This document shows positions 1 to 12,169 of a stretch of DNA of 64,000 bases, piece by piece. Within the stretch, counting starts at the first letter, position 1. Each line of letters opens with the position of its first letter. Under the pieces are notes generated by a model. That model had not been told where the DNA came from, did not search any database, and worked only from the letters and a program-made list of their open reading frames with translations. Made by a program: the position numbers and the translations under genes. The DNA is taken from contig JACONQ010000003.1 in NCBI GenBank assembly GCA_014281115.1, positions 3,038,001-3,102,000 on the forward strand. Reading direction: 5' to 3'. Origin of the DNA: Laburnicola sp. R22_1 (taxonomy: Eukaryota > Ascomycota > Dothideomycetes > Pleosporales > Didymosphaeriaceae).

Positions 1-198
1 GCGATTCTGATCCAGCTGTGCTGTGGTATCGTCGTGAAATGTGGGGGATTTGAGAAAGTCGTCCAATTTCATGACCATAGGGCGATCTTGATAGATATCG
101 TGTATCCAAATTTGGAAGCCTGGTGGGTAGTCGTCACCCAATGGACTACGCCTCGAAGATGACGTCCTAAATACAACATCAGGAACAGCAATGGAAAT
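1..198 (-). CDS. possible partial coding exon, unrecognised
   Basis: On the minus strand one frame is open from base 198 to the window edge (about 66 codons) with ordinary composition, and it reads IWIHDIYQDRPMVMKLDDF in its middle. A cttccccag acceptor-like string precedes it and a GTAAGT lies 39 bases upstream, with CTAATC as a possible branch site. Against the model, the frame directly upstream of that GTAAGT is closed by TAG, so the intron is doubtful and no start codon is evident. No family is recognised. It may be the 5' part of a gene continuing past the left edge, or chance. Confidence 0.3.
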   Translation of the reverse strand, partial: MSIAVPDVVFRTSSSRRSPLGDDYPPGFQIWIHDIYQDRPMVMKLDDFLKSPTFHDDTTAQLDQNR

Positions 199-640
199 CT
201 GGGGAAGAGGAAATATACTGATTAGAGTGAAACTTACATTCTACAACCTCTGAATAGCACTAGTTCCCAAACCACAAAAGCGCACACCACCTAACAGCTT
301 TCGAAATTACCCACCAGCTTCGACCCCCGAACTCCGCAACCTATATACCTACCTTCGGAGAAGTGTGTCAACGTGGCATTCCCAAATGTGCCATCCGCAT
401 GCATATTTCGCTACCAATATCCATTTCCAGCGCTGGATTAACCAAGGGTGTTAGTGGGACCGGGTTGTTCATTGGTAGCCACCCGGTCGTGGCTGGCTCC
501 TCGGTGCGCAGAAATATTAGATTTCAGTTCAGCTGAGTGTGGGTTCGCTACTAGTCCAGAAGTACCGCAAGCTCTTTTAAAGCAGCGTTAGATAAATGGA
601 GGATTAAAGAGATAACAAAGTGTTAAAAGACTAGGCATGT
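199..640. other. low-copy edge, no gene seen
   Basis: Base composition is balanced and CA/TG are present, so this is unlike the RIP-altered DNA to its right. I see no convincing frame. It could be promoter or leader for the possible gene at the left edge. Confidence 0.4.
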
Positions 641-1745
641 TATAATAACTCCCTTCCTAGGCAGGAGTATAAACTGCCCCTACTTATTAGCTTTTAAGTA
701 GTCTTATTATATTTAATTACTGTATTTTTTATTATATTACTAGCGCTTATCTAATATTATATATAAGCGCTAAGCCTTAGAACTAAAGTAAGTTAAAATT
801 TTATTAAAATTTTTCCCTTTAGCTTTTAAGATAATAACTTATAATAATAATATCTTTAACTTACTTACCTACCTACTACTTTACTAAATTTAATTTTACT
901 TTTAACTTTATACTATATTACTAAATAATAAATAACTTGCTATATATATATATACTTTACTACTACTATTATTATTACTATAATATATAATAAATTATAT
1001 ACACACTTTTTACTTCTAATACTAAATAGTACTTTACTATTTTACTAGCCTTTATTAGAAAATTTTTATACGCGTATAAGTACCTAAGGTACCTAGATAT
1101 ATTAGGAAAGTTTTTTTAAATAGGCTACTTAACTATGTGTGGATATGCGTATATATATATATATATATATAAACTTGCGTAAATATATATAACTAGTCTA
1201 AATAACTAATTTCTTTAAAGCTTTATAACTTTTTTACTAGCAAAGCTATAATTTTAATTTTTAATAGATTTATAGAGAAGATACTAGTCTTTAATTATTT
1301 AATTTAGGAATACTATTTTTATTATATAATTAGTTAGTAATTAATAAAACACTCTCTATTTTACTAGTTATTATATATATTATATAATATTATTATATCT
1401 AGAAGAGAAATATTATAGACCTTTTAGTATATAGTATAACACTATAAGAGAAAGCTATAGGTATACTAAAAACATATTAAAAAAGGTAAAGTAGCTTAGA
1501 AATAAATAGGTTAAATTATAGACTATTTATTAGTATATGTAAATTAGCCCCTTTTACTAATAATAAGGTAGTTAATTATAAAATATACAAAATACTAAAG
1601 TTAATAATATAGTATATAGTTGCCTACGTATATATAATATAAAATCTATAATTAGAGATTAAGTATTTATCTATCTACTATATAATATATTTAATTATTA
1701 CGTAAGACCTTAAGGTTATAATCTAGTATAGCTATCTCTTACTCT
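640..1745. repeat. two fragments of the large inverted-arm repeat
   Basis: Bases 640 to about 1060 match the inner part of the right arm at 23.33-23.70 kb in the same orientation. Bases 1395-1745 match the outer end of the left arm at about 16.90-17.22 kb, including the ATATTATAGAC terminus and the stretch around TTACGTAAGACCTTAAGG. Differences are largely C/T and G/A. The fragment is heavily AT-biased and carries no open frame. Confidence 0.6.
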
Positions 1746-2272
1746 AATAATACTATTACTACCTTTCCCTTCTATTTAAAGTCTTAATTTCTCCTCTTTA
1801 TTAGTATTTATCTTTCCTTTATCTAATATTATATAATTACCTAGTATTACTACCTAAATAGATAAAATAAACAGGTTTACTTATTATATACGAAATAAAC
1901 TAAGTAAAAAGGCTTTATATAAATAATATATCTTTACTATAATTTTATTATTAATTATATAATCTTACCCTTGACTACTATTTACTAAATACCTACTTTA
2001 CTATTAATAAGCCTAATTACGCCTTTAATAAATAGTAGTAAAGTATAATAATTATTAGTAAATAGATAGTTTATATAAAAAAGAAAACTACTAATAGTAA
2101 GTTTAAAATAAAAAGTTGCTAGTGTCTATACACTATATAGGTAAAGGCACTTAAAAGTATTAAAGTTTTAATATTACTATATAATAGTATTATATAAAAT
2201 TATATATTACTTATATACTATAGCCTATACACTACAAAAATTTCTTTTTTTTATTTATATCTCTTTTAAATA
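1746..2272. other. AT-rich stretch, nothing recognised
   Basis: RIP-like composition with almost no CA or TG. No open frame and no repeat match that I could establish by eye. Confidence 0.4.
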
Positions 2273-3364
2273 TGTGGTGTTAAATTAACTACCTAGGAGT
2301 AGTACAATAAAGACTTTTATCTTAAATAACATAACAAAAAAAGCAAAGCCCCCTACTTAGTAATTAAAAAAAGTGTAAAAAGATAGTTACTAAAATGCGT
2401 GTTTAAACTACTAAGCGAGCTTAGTAGTTTTAGTATAGGGCTGCTTCTATAAGCAAAATTTTTATAAAGAGGCTACTTAGAACTTTAAGAAATAAAACTT
2501 AGGCACAGCTACGCTATAAGCTATCTCTTTTACTATCATAATTGTCGCAAATAATATAAGTTAATATATTAATAAGTATATACTACTTTGCTTATAAGGA
2601 GAATAAAGATAATATATACTAAATACATATTTATTACTCTATTATTATATTAAGGTTATTCTTAACTAATCTCCTACTATCTCTTTATGTTCTGCTATCT
2701 ACTTAGTTAATAGCAGCTTTACTAATACTAAGGTACTTACTAATACTAAAAAGTACACGCTAGAGTTTTATATAACTATTACCTAAATAATAACTATACT
2801 AGAGTTCTATTCTATTTATAAAATACTTATTTAGCATAAGAAGGGATAGGTATACTTAACTATTTATAAGGCTATTCTTATCTACTAGTTAGGTTAGTAG
2901 CTATTCTAGTTTACTAAAAATAGAATAATTATATTTCTACACTAGTAGACGTAATTACTTCTTATTAGTAATAGAATTATCTAGTAGGGAACGTATAAAA
3001 AGAATAATAAGGTGTTTATTAATAAGCTATAAAGTAGTAAAAGTGTTATATAAATCTATAAGATCCTTCTAGCTATTATTATTGCTATTAATTTAGTGTA
3101 TTTAGCGCGTAAGCGTAGATAACTAATAATAGTAGTAATAATAAGCTAGGTGTGCTATATACGCTATAAGTAAATCTTGTATAGGTTAGGAGCTTATAAC
3201 GTGTAAAGTATAAGTAAGTTTAAAACTATTATTATGTTAGTGTATTTAAGGTTAGTATTTAATTAGAATTAGGTACTATACATAGTATATAATAACCTTC
3301 TATCTTAATCTACTTTAACCTTAAACTAAACAAAAAGATTAAAAAAGGTATTTGGCAAGCCGAC
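2273..3364 (+). repeat. repeat family A, copy 1 (about 1.1 kb)
   Basis: Begins TGTGGTGTTAAATTAAC and ends TTTGGCAAGCCGAC. The same ends and interior recur at 46.7, 49.5/57.0 and, inverted, 58.6-59.8 kb. The first 225 bases form a module that also occurs alone at 22.8 kb. No clear terminal inverted repeats and no surviving coding frame; the superfamily is unknown. Confidence 0.75.
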
Positions 3365-3492
3365 GTCTTTTAGATATAAGTAATTAATACTAAAGTTAGT
3401 TTTATTATATTATTTTCTTTTTTATATAATTATTCTATATACTCTTTGCACCTACTAGTATAAAGTATTAGATCGTAATATTTATATAGCTA

Positions 3493-3662
3493 TGTAAGCA
3501 GCCTAGAGCTATGTCACATAACGACATTAGTCTCATGAGTCAGCTCGCCTACTATATACGAGCCTCTAATCACTCCATGTACAATACACAAGGCATATAC
3601 ACATCTAAACACAGATACTTCTATAATATACACTTTCTACACATACTACCTAACTGCTTACA
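3493..3662 (+). repeat. 5' LTR of copia element 1
   Basis: 170 bp, TG...CA, with the 9-bp terminal inverted repeat TGTAAGCAG/CTGCTTACA. It keeps more C and G than the 3' copy, so RIP hit the two LTRs unequally. Confidence 0.93.
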
Positions 3663-3681
3663 GTTATAAGCCCGGCCTAAT
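3663..3681 (+). other. primer-binding site of copia element 1
   Basis: GTTATAAGCCCGGCC directly abuts the LTR. It matches the site in copia element 2 (GTTATGAGCCCGGC) with one G to A change and is complementary to the anticodon arm of a methionine-type tRNA (loop CTCATAA), the half-tRNA priming known for Drosophila copia and yeast Ty5. Confidence 0.7.
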
Positions 3682-3749
3682 CCGCACTTATATACATACA
3701 TTAACTCCTTACCTACCTATCTATTAATTAAGCCTACTCTATCTTGCTA

Positions 3750-6700
3750 TGTTAAAGGCCAGCTCTTTAATTATCCTTCACAGTCCACACAACTAGGAAC
3801 TATAGATCTATACTGTCAAAAGGCTCGCAGAGGCTAGAGACATATAGGGATATATTAATCCAGATCTGTCACCCCTATTAACGCTTAGCAAGCCTTAGCA
3901 ACCTGCCCAGCTTCAAACTGTTAACAAAGACGAATTGCTAGCGACAGAACCTACTACTAAAGCTCGAGCGCAGTATAATTAGGAAATAAGTCTCTACTAT
4001 AAGGAGCTTAAGGAATACAGACAAACTAAAGATAAGATTGGCCAAATTAAAGCGCACGTAGCTAACACTATTACTCAGGACCTAGTCTATTAAATTAAGA
4101 ACCAAAAGTCCCTCCACAATTAGCTTAAGATGCTACAGGAGCTCTATAGCCCTACAACAGCTAATTAAGAATATTAGGTCCAGAAAGCCTACAACACTGC
4201 TAAAGTACTGCATACTTATAGAGAGAATCTAGAGGAGTAGTGCAGCACCTTTCTTGCTGCCTACAATAGGGCTAAACAACTTAAGCTACTAGAGACGAAT
4301 AGCTACTAACCTTACAAGGACCTTATTCGAGCTATTAGGCAGATCGACCCTGGCTACGCTCTACTATCGCCACCACAGTATTCAACGCGGAAACTATCTT
4401 AACTGCCTTAGATAGCGACTCTATCTAGCCAATACTACCTAAACTACTAGCAGGATACCTGCGCTACTATTGTACGACCGCAACAAAATTAACTATCCAA
4501 GGCGAAGCATTTGCAGCTACATTAAATCAAGAGGAGTCTCTATATAGACAATACAATAAAAAGAGACCTTATTAGGACAAGCTATTAAAGCCATTAAAGC
4601 TATATCTCTGTAGGGATCTACACTATTGGGGACAGTGTCTATACATTAACACCTTACAGCGCAGAGGAGGATTTGTCAAAAACCCTAAAAAAGCCAAGAA
4701 GATAGTTAAATACAAAGCTAAGGATACGAAAGGCATACTAAATAAGATTTGGGAAAAGAATTAGCGCTATAAGAAGCGTAGGGTTTAAGGGAGCCACAGG
4801 TCAGAACCTAATTTAATAGAAATTAACGCAGGCGATGCACCTGCAGCCAACCTTCCCTATAAAGCCTACGCTGTCTACTTATTAGCATTTAATAATAGGC
4901 TAACGCTATAACACTTTTCGCTCCTCTACTTATAGACGCTAGATCCAGCCACTAATATCCACATCTACAACAATCCTACTAAGTTCTAATAAAAGGCTCC
5001 TGCATCGCTAGACAATGTTGTCCTCGCAGAAGGCACAGAGATGGCTATTTAGGCATGGGGAGAAGTTAAGATACTCCTATTAACGCCTTAAGAACAGAGA
5101 AAAACAAAGCTTAAGCGCGTTACCTTAATACCAAGCTTCTTTACAAGTCTAGTCTCTCTAGCCCAACTATTATTATTAAACGTCCATTTCAACTTAGGCA
5201 GAAACACTCTATATCGGTTCAACTTATTAGAGTTACGAGTTAAAGACATCGCTAGCCTCACTAGGCTAGGTGGTCACTGGCTAGTAGTCTATTAAACTAA
5301 TTCTCCATCTACCCAATCTACTCAGCTTTAAACATTCGCTACCTATTAACATTAACTATAGTACTTAGTCCTACCGCCTAAATTAAGATCGCTAAGCAAG
5401 TCCTAGCTCTATATTCTTATGAGACATCTAAGTAATAATGCGATTGACCAACTATTAAGTCACGTAATAGGCATACAGCCAGCTACTAGAACTGCTTTTT
5501 AAATAGTTAACTGCGAAGAATGCCTATAAAGCAAAGCATATTAGATTATCTCGCGTTAAATAGGCTATAAGATAGGGGCAACCTAAGCCTTTAAAACTAT
5601 CGCTATTAACCTAATTAAGCTTAACACAAGAGCCTACAACGGTGATTAATATGTCTTCTACAGGTTTAACCTATTCTTAAAGTTTCATTTCGTCTACACA
5701 ATACCTAGACGAGACAAGCCTACGCTACTATCTATTATTAGACGTCTAGATCGAATAATTAAACAAGAATTTAACACAACTGTCACCTTTCTTATTGCTA
5801 ATAACAAGCGAGGATATGGCCTGGCAGACAACTCTGCTAGAGACTACTGTTAGAGAGAAGGCATTAAGCTATAGATTAGAGCTCCACACACTAAAGAGCA
5901 GAATAGCTTAGCAAAGCGCTTAGGCAGAAGTCTTATTAAGAGAAGTTATTTAATAAGGATCACCTCAAACCTACCTCTAGCACTTGGCTCTAAGATCTAC
6001 CCTACAGCAGCATACCTGCTTAATCGCACACCCACGCGATTACTAGGCTGGAAAACACCATTCGAAATTGCCTACAGCAGGAAACTGTCAATTCCTTACC
6101 TATGCGTCTATGGCTACCGAGCATACGCACTGCGCAAGCAGATACCACAAACAGACAAGCTTAGTCCTTAAGCTTTAGTAGGATACCTAGTTGGCTACGA
6201 CTTAACAAACATCTACTAAATCTAGATGCCTAAGGCGAGAAGCCAAGCTTATGGAGGCAAAGTTATTCGTGTAAGAGACATTACCTTCTAAGAAGACCTC
6301 TTCTATTAACTACACAATAAAGCAGATCTGCTCCTATAAGGCTCTAAGCTAGAGCAATTCGCCCACAAGTATTAACTACCTTTAATACGCAGCCAAAACA
6401 GCTCTATAGAAGATTTATCTAAAGATAAGCTTATATTAGATCTAGACTAGTCTAGCCAGACTACTACTATTATAAAGAAAAGCCAATTAACGCAAAGAGT
6501 AACAATAACCTAATACTAGACAAGAAGTCACTATTAGCAGCTTCTAACACTAAGTCGAATAGAGACTACTAAGGTTCACAGCAGCTTATAGGGCTTACCT
6601 TATAACAACTTACTATACTTACTATTAGCTACACTAACTAGCTTACTGCCACTATCCACATCTTTAAAGAAGCGCAAATATAAAACATTAGATTCTGTCT

Positions 6701-8490
6701 TATAAATAGACTTAAACTAAGCAGAGAATTAAAAACTAATTAATAGCAACCTTTGTTAGTCTCATATACTACCTAAAGGGTTAATAAGATCTAGAAAGCT
6801 ATCTTAGAAGAGTAGCAGCTTCTTTATTAACACATACTAGTTAGCATACGTAGCAGCCTTAGCTATAGTATTAAAAACACGATTTCACTACACTAAGCTA
6901 CCTCCTAAGCCGCGTCTCTATAGAGATGTAATAAAAATGCCATCTCTACATAGGGAAGGCTTCCTCCAGACTATAAAATAAGAAATTAGCAATATGAAGC
7001 AAAAAGGCACGTATAAGAGGATTACCTGGCAGGAGTTCAACCCGTAAGACCAAGAGGTCCTCCTATTAATGTGGGTCTTTAAGTACAAGCTTAATAATCA
7101 AAGCTACCTTATAAAATATAAGGCCCGTATCTACGTACAAGGCGATCTACAGGCGACTACCAAGAATACCTACGCAGCCACTCTAGCGGTTCGAATATTC
7201 TGAGCTCTAGTCGCTATAGCTGCCTACTTTAACATAGAAATCTATTAATATAATACTGTCAACGCATTTACAAACGCTTAGCTCGTAACACTAGTCTATT
7301 ATTACTTACTAGAAGGATTCTCTAACCCTAACTATCTATAGAGACTACGTTAAGCTCTATACAGCCTAAAGACCTTACTACTACTCTAGTATTAAGAGCT
7401 TATTAAGACGCTCACTAAGCTAGGCCTACACAAAGTTAAAGACGTTCCTTGTCTATAGAAGAATAATAAGCTTCTAGTCTTCTTCTATGTGGATAATATT
7501 ATTATACTCTGCCTACTAGCCCACAAGACTGCACTATATAAATTCGAGTAGAAGCTCCTGCGCCAATATAAGATTTGATCTCTAGGAGAGCTTTAAACAT
7601 TCTATAGCATTTAAACGCATAGAGACTATAAGAATAGCTCTATTTAGCTATTATAAGCTTTATATATTAAGAAGCTAGCATAGAAGTATTCTTTAACAAA
7701 GCTATACATAAAGTTACCAGCTACCCCACTACCTCTAGAAGAGCTATTACTATCTAAGAATAAGGCAAATAACTTTACTAAGTACAGATATGCCCAGCTT
7801 GTAGGCTCTATAGGCTACGCGGCTAGAGCTACCTAACATAATATCTTAAAAGCTTATTCTAAACTAGCTAAGTTTCTCACAAATCCATCTTCACGTTATC
7901 TTAACACAGCCTACTAGACAATCGCCTACCTGCTAGGCACTAAAGATCGAGCTCTCTACTACACAGCCTCTATCTTAAACGAATTAGTCTATATAGCCAA
8001 CTAGACTTAGCCTAAGTTCTTTAGAGCAACAAATACGTCGTATGCTAATAATAAGATTACACGCAAGAGCTTACAAGGCTATATCTTCTTCCTATTTAGC
8101 GGACCTATAGACTAGAAAGCAACACTCTAACGCTATATCACCAAGTCTACTATAGAAGCAAAGCTGGTCGCCGCATTATCTATAGGCACTAAACTAATCT
8201 AGTAGTAGAGAGTCTTTAAATAAATTGGCTTTAATCTAGATTATAAACGCCTTCTATACTATAACAATTAGCAGACTATTTAGCTTCTCACCTCTACTAC
8301 GCCTCGTCTTAAGACTACTATACGGCACGTCGATATCCATTATTACTGGCTACGCCAAGAAGCTCAATCTAACAATATTAACCTCTTATACATCCAGACA
8401 AGCTGTTAACCAGCTAACAGCCTCACTAAGCTGTTACCTAGGCAGAAGCACAAAAACTAGGTTTCTCTTCTTTATTTTTAACCATTTCCT
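3750..8490 (+). pseudogene. copia gag-pol polyprotein relic
   Basis: Would encode capsid, protease, integrase, reverse transcriptase and RNase H. Near 5.86-6.30 kb an integrase end reads APHTKEQNSLAKRLG, then LLNRTPTRLLGWKTPFEI. Near 7.06-7.15 kb reverse transcriptase shows WVFKYKLNNQ and YKARIYVQGD. The catalytic YVDD appears as YVDN at 7486-7497, the second Asp codon changed to AAT. RNase H near 8.0-8.2 kb keeps TKSTIEAKLVA. Integrase and reverse transcriptase lie in one frame with dozens of TAA/TAG codons and few apparent indels, so point mutation rather than deletion killed it. The gag part before about 5.0 kb is poorly resolved. Confidence 0.85.
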
Positions 8491-8963
8491 TCTAAATAAG
8501 CTTCTCTATAGTATAGTACTCTTCCTAGTTTCTCCCATGTGGTTTTTATAGGTTTAATAAGGCTATATATTTACTAAGCTCTATCCTATACATAGCTCTA
8601 CGCTGTACCCCTACACTTTACTCAGCTCTATTATATACTTAGCTTTACACTATATTTTACCTTTATACATAGAGTAAATATGCTCGCATTATGTATTAAG
8701 CTTTACCTACAAGACTTATTAACCTCAGCACAGAACGCAAAGCAATTAGGATCTTAATACTGGCTCTAGGAGACATCCTACTATTAGGGACGCCTATAGT
8801 ATAGAGCGAGGTCTACCAATACTACGACAGCGGACGGCTACCTACCTAGGACTGCACTAATACAGAGTCTAGTTCTTAACCTAAATATAGCTACTATACA
8901 AAGGCAGAGGGAGACCTATAGCCAATATTAGCTTTAAATATGCGTTCGAACCTAAAGGGGGTG

Positions 8964-9133
8964 TGTAAGCAGCCTAGAGCTATATTATATAACATTATTA
9001 GTCTTATAAGTCAGCTCGCCTACTATATATAAGCCTCTAATCACTCTATGTACAATACACAAGGCATATACACATCTAAATACAGATACTTCTATAATAT
9101 ACACTTTCTACACATACTACCCAACTGCTTACA
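8964..9133 (+). repeat. 3' LTR of copia element 1
   Basis: Same 170-bp length and ends as the 5' LTR, followed by the target duplication AGCTA. No indels against the 5' copy. Confidence 0.93.
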
Positions 9134-9138
9134 AGCTA

Positions 9139-11745
9139 GCTATAGAGTACCTATTTAATAGTAATTATATTTACTAAAATAAAAATTTAATTTTATAGTT
9201 TATTATAAACTAAATAAACTACTAATCTAACTAGTATACTAAAACTACCTTATAAATAGTTAAGTATACTTACCTGTTACACTAAATAAGTATCTAATAA
9301 ATAAAATAGAACTTTAGTATAGTTATCTTAATAGTAATATTATAAATCTTTAGTATATACTTTTTAGCATTAGTAAGTATATTAGTATTAGATAATCTAG
9401 AGTTAATACGTAAGTAAATAGTAGAATAGAGAGCTATAGTAATAATAGGAAATTTATTAAGAATAACTTTAATATAATAATAAAGTAATAGTATATCTAG
9501 TATATATTACTTTTATTTAACTTATAAGTATAGTAGTATATACCTATTCATATAGTAAATATTAAATATTAACTTATATTATTTGCAATAATTTAGATAA
9601 CGTACTCTATAACTAAGCAACTCACTTAACTAAGCGACTCACTTTTGCCAAGACCCTACCAAAACATACTACTATTAATAGTACAACGCAATGCCTTAAC
9701 AATACAACAAACTACTAGCGTTAAACAAAGCTCGTATACAGCTTACAATCCAGGCTATTAAACAAGACGCGTCACTTTCGCAAAGACGCGCTGCCGCTAT
9801 CTATAACATCCCTTAAAAGACCCTTAGCCGACAACGCGCTAGAATCGCCTTCCAACGCGACTACCCACCTAACATAATAAAGCTTACTATAAGAGAGAAG
9901 TAGGCGATTATACAGCATATACTCAATCTAAACTTATAAGGATTCCTGCCACAGCTTGCTGCCGTGGAGGATATGGCTAATTCTTTGCTAGCTAAGCGGC
10001 ATCGCGACCCTATAGGCCATAACTAGGCTCCAAACTTTGTTAAGCGCCAGCCAGAGCTTAAAGTCAAGTTTAAATAAAAGTACGACTATAAGAGAGCCCT
10101 CCAGGAGGATCCTAAGGTAATATGAGGCTGGTTCCGGCTTGTGGAGAATATGAAGGCTAAGTATAGTATCCTAGATAAGGACACCTACCATTTCGACGAG
10201 TCTGGCTTTATAATGGGCATAATATTAACTAGAGCGGTAGTTACAGACTCTAAGTGTTAAGGACGGCTAAAGTAGGTACAGCAGGGCAATAGGGAGTGGA
10301 CAATAGTTATCTAAGGCATTAATATAATAGGGTGGTAGATCCCACCCTTTATTATCTTTAGGGGCAAGCACTACCTCTCCGCCTAGTATAAGGAGAAGGA
10401 TCTACCTTATAATTAGGTTATTGCAGTCTCTAAGAATGGCTAAACAACAAATAAGCTTAGTCTGCAATGGCTAAAGCACTTTAAGAAGTATACAAAGAGG
10501 CGTACTACTAGTAGAGCATGTTTGCTTATTATTAATGGCTACGAAAGTTATAACTCGCTCGAATTCCAGGATTACTATAAAAAGAGTAATATTATTACTC
10601 TCTATATGCCTTCACATTTGTCGCACCTCTTGCAGCTACTTAACATAGGTTGTTTTGCGCTGTTAAAAAAGGCGTATAGGCGCCAAGCCAAGAATCTAAT
10701 ACGTAACCACATTACGCACATAACTAAAATCAAGTTCCTACCTTACTTTATTACTGCTTTTAAGGCTTTAATTACTAAAAGTAATATTAAAGGAGGCTTT
10801 TAAGGTGCTGGCCTAGTGCCCCACAACCTAGAGGCTATACTATTGCAGCTTAACGTCCGCCTGCGTACGCCTCCAGAATATACTATTCGCAATAGTATAT
10901 AGGAGTCGCAAACTCCACGAAATAGTATAGAACTTAGGTCACAATTAATGCTAGTTAAGCAGAGAATTTAAAGACATGTGGATAGTTCCCTAACTTATAT
11001 AGTTAAGGCGGTAGAAAAGCTTGTTAAAGACGCCAAGCTAATAGGGCATTCTTTAGTGTTAATAACTAAACGCAACACTAAACTTTAAGCTGCTAATAAG
11101 GCCGCTACGCGACGTAAATCGCATAAAAGAAAGCGATTGCAGCAAGAAGGAGCTCTTATAGCTAAAGAGGGCTAGCAGCTAGCTACTCTAAAGGACTTTG
11201 CGGCGCGCAGTAATGGCAAGAAGGCAAAGAAGAGGGCGCGCGTTAATAGAGGCGAGCTAACTTAACAGCGCTATAGACGCTGCAGCGAGCCTAGGCACAA
11301 TAGAACAACGTATAAGTAATCTATAGAAGTAGATTCTAAATAGATTAGCCTATTTAGACTATTAATAATAGTTTGTATTAACTCTGTACTATCGTGAATA
11401 GTATATATTTTAGTGGGGTCTTGGCAAAAGTGAGTCGCTCGGTTGGGTAAGTCGCTCGGTTGTAGAGTACGTTAGTAGGTTTATAATAATTAAAATAAAG
11501 AAATAGCTTATAGTATAGCTACGCCTAAGTTTTATCTCTTAAAGTTTTAAGTATTTTTTTAATAAAAATTTACTTATAAAAGTCTTATACTAAAACTACT
11601 AAGTTTACTTAATAGTTTAAATATACTTTTTTAATTACTAAGTAGGAGGCTTTGCTTTTTTAGTTATATTATTTAAGATAAAAGTCTTTGTTATTCTACC
11701 CCTAGGTAGTTATTTTAATAACACAATATATTATAGTATATAATA
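9139..11745 (-). repeat. repeat family A, inverted copy split by a pogo element
   Basis: Bases 9139-9597 and 11475-11745 align in reverse with successive parts of family A. The latter contains the reversed first module, with ACTAAGTAGGAGGCTTTGC near 11.64 kb. The far (right) end of the family is missing at the copia side. The pogo-like transposon at 9600-11472 interrupts it. Confidence 0.7.
9600..11472 (+). mobile_element. pogo/Fot1-like DNA transposon, copy 1
   Basis: An 1873-bp Tc1/mariner-superfamily element. Inverted ends of about 55 bp start ACGTACTCTA and reach TTTTGCCAAGACCC, flanked by the TA duplication typical of the superfamily. One frame from ATG 9691 to about 11.35 kb encodes a DDE_1-type transposase. 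N-terminal DNA-binding part: SLSQRRAAAIYNIP. First catalytic Asp: FDESGF near 10.2 kb. Then INGYESYNSLEFQDYY and LLNIGCFALLKKAYRR (10522-10803), where the usual second and third Asp have become Asn. A CCHC-like tail follows near 11.28 kb. About a dozen or more stop codons interrupt it and I see no frameshift. It is dead by RIP. Confidence 0.88.
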
Positions 11746-11814
11746 ATCTTTTATTTTAATTTACTTTAATTTTAAACTATAAAAAAGTATTAAAAAATAT
11801 ATTTAGTAAGCTAA

Positions 11815-11955
11815 TAAAACTTATACTATAATAGTATAAATTTATAGCTTAAATAGGGCCTTTTAAAAAGTAAATATATTTATAGTATAATTTAGATTAG
11901 ATTTTACTATTAATAGCTACATAGGGCTTATACTATTATAGACATTTATTATTTT
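11815..11955 (+). repeat. left member of an inverted repeat pair flanking the gene island
   Basis: About 130 bases, including AAATATATTTATAGTATAAT and ACTATTAATAGCTA, match the reverse complement of 16515-16655. A few indels and many transitions separate the copies. Confidence 0.65.
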
Positions 11956-12074
11956 ACTTATTTTAGGGCTTATAGGGGTTTTTAAAGTTGTAAAACCCGC
12001 TTAAGCCCTATGTCTTTTTATCGCACCGGCCACAAAAACCCCCTTGAGCCTTAATGGAGTTTACTATATTAAAA
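11956..12074. other. transition from AT-rich to gene-island DNA
   Basis: Composition changes within about 100 bases: CA and TG reappear near 12.03 kb (GCACCGGCCACAAAAACCCC). No frame is supported. Confidence 0.4.
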
Positions 12075-12140
12075 GGGCGTTTACCATAATATAGTGGGGC
12101 GTTTACTATAATAGAATAGGGCGTTTACCATAATAGAGTA
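12075..12140 (+). repeat. three copies of a 22-bp tandem repeat
   Basis: Units start with GGGCGTTTAC at 12075, 12097 and 12119, exactly 22 bases apart, with CCATAATAtAGT-type remainders. They lie just beyond the 3' end of the methyltransferase gene, at the edge of the island. Confidence 0.85.
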
Positions 12141-12169
12141 AGCTAGTATTGTGAAGCATCGACTTGTCT

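Larger units (their letters stand above)
3493..9133 (+). mobile_element. Ty1/copia LTR retrotransposon 1, complete but inactivated
   Basis: This is a 5641-bp element with two 170-bp LTRs, each starting TGTAAGCAG and ending CTGCTTACA, flanked by the 5-bp target duplication AGCTA (3488-3492 and 9134-9138). A primer-binding site follows the 5' LTR directly and an AAAGGGGGTG polypurine tract precedes the 3' LTR. The domain order integrase, reverse transcriptase, RNase H is that of copia elements. Many in-frame TAA/TAG codons stand where Q or W is expected, so it cannot code for working proteins. The two LTRs differ at about 12 sites by my count, all transitions, in keeping with RIP and age. Confidence 0.93.
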
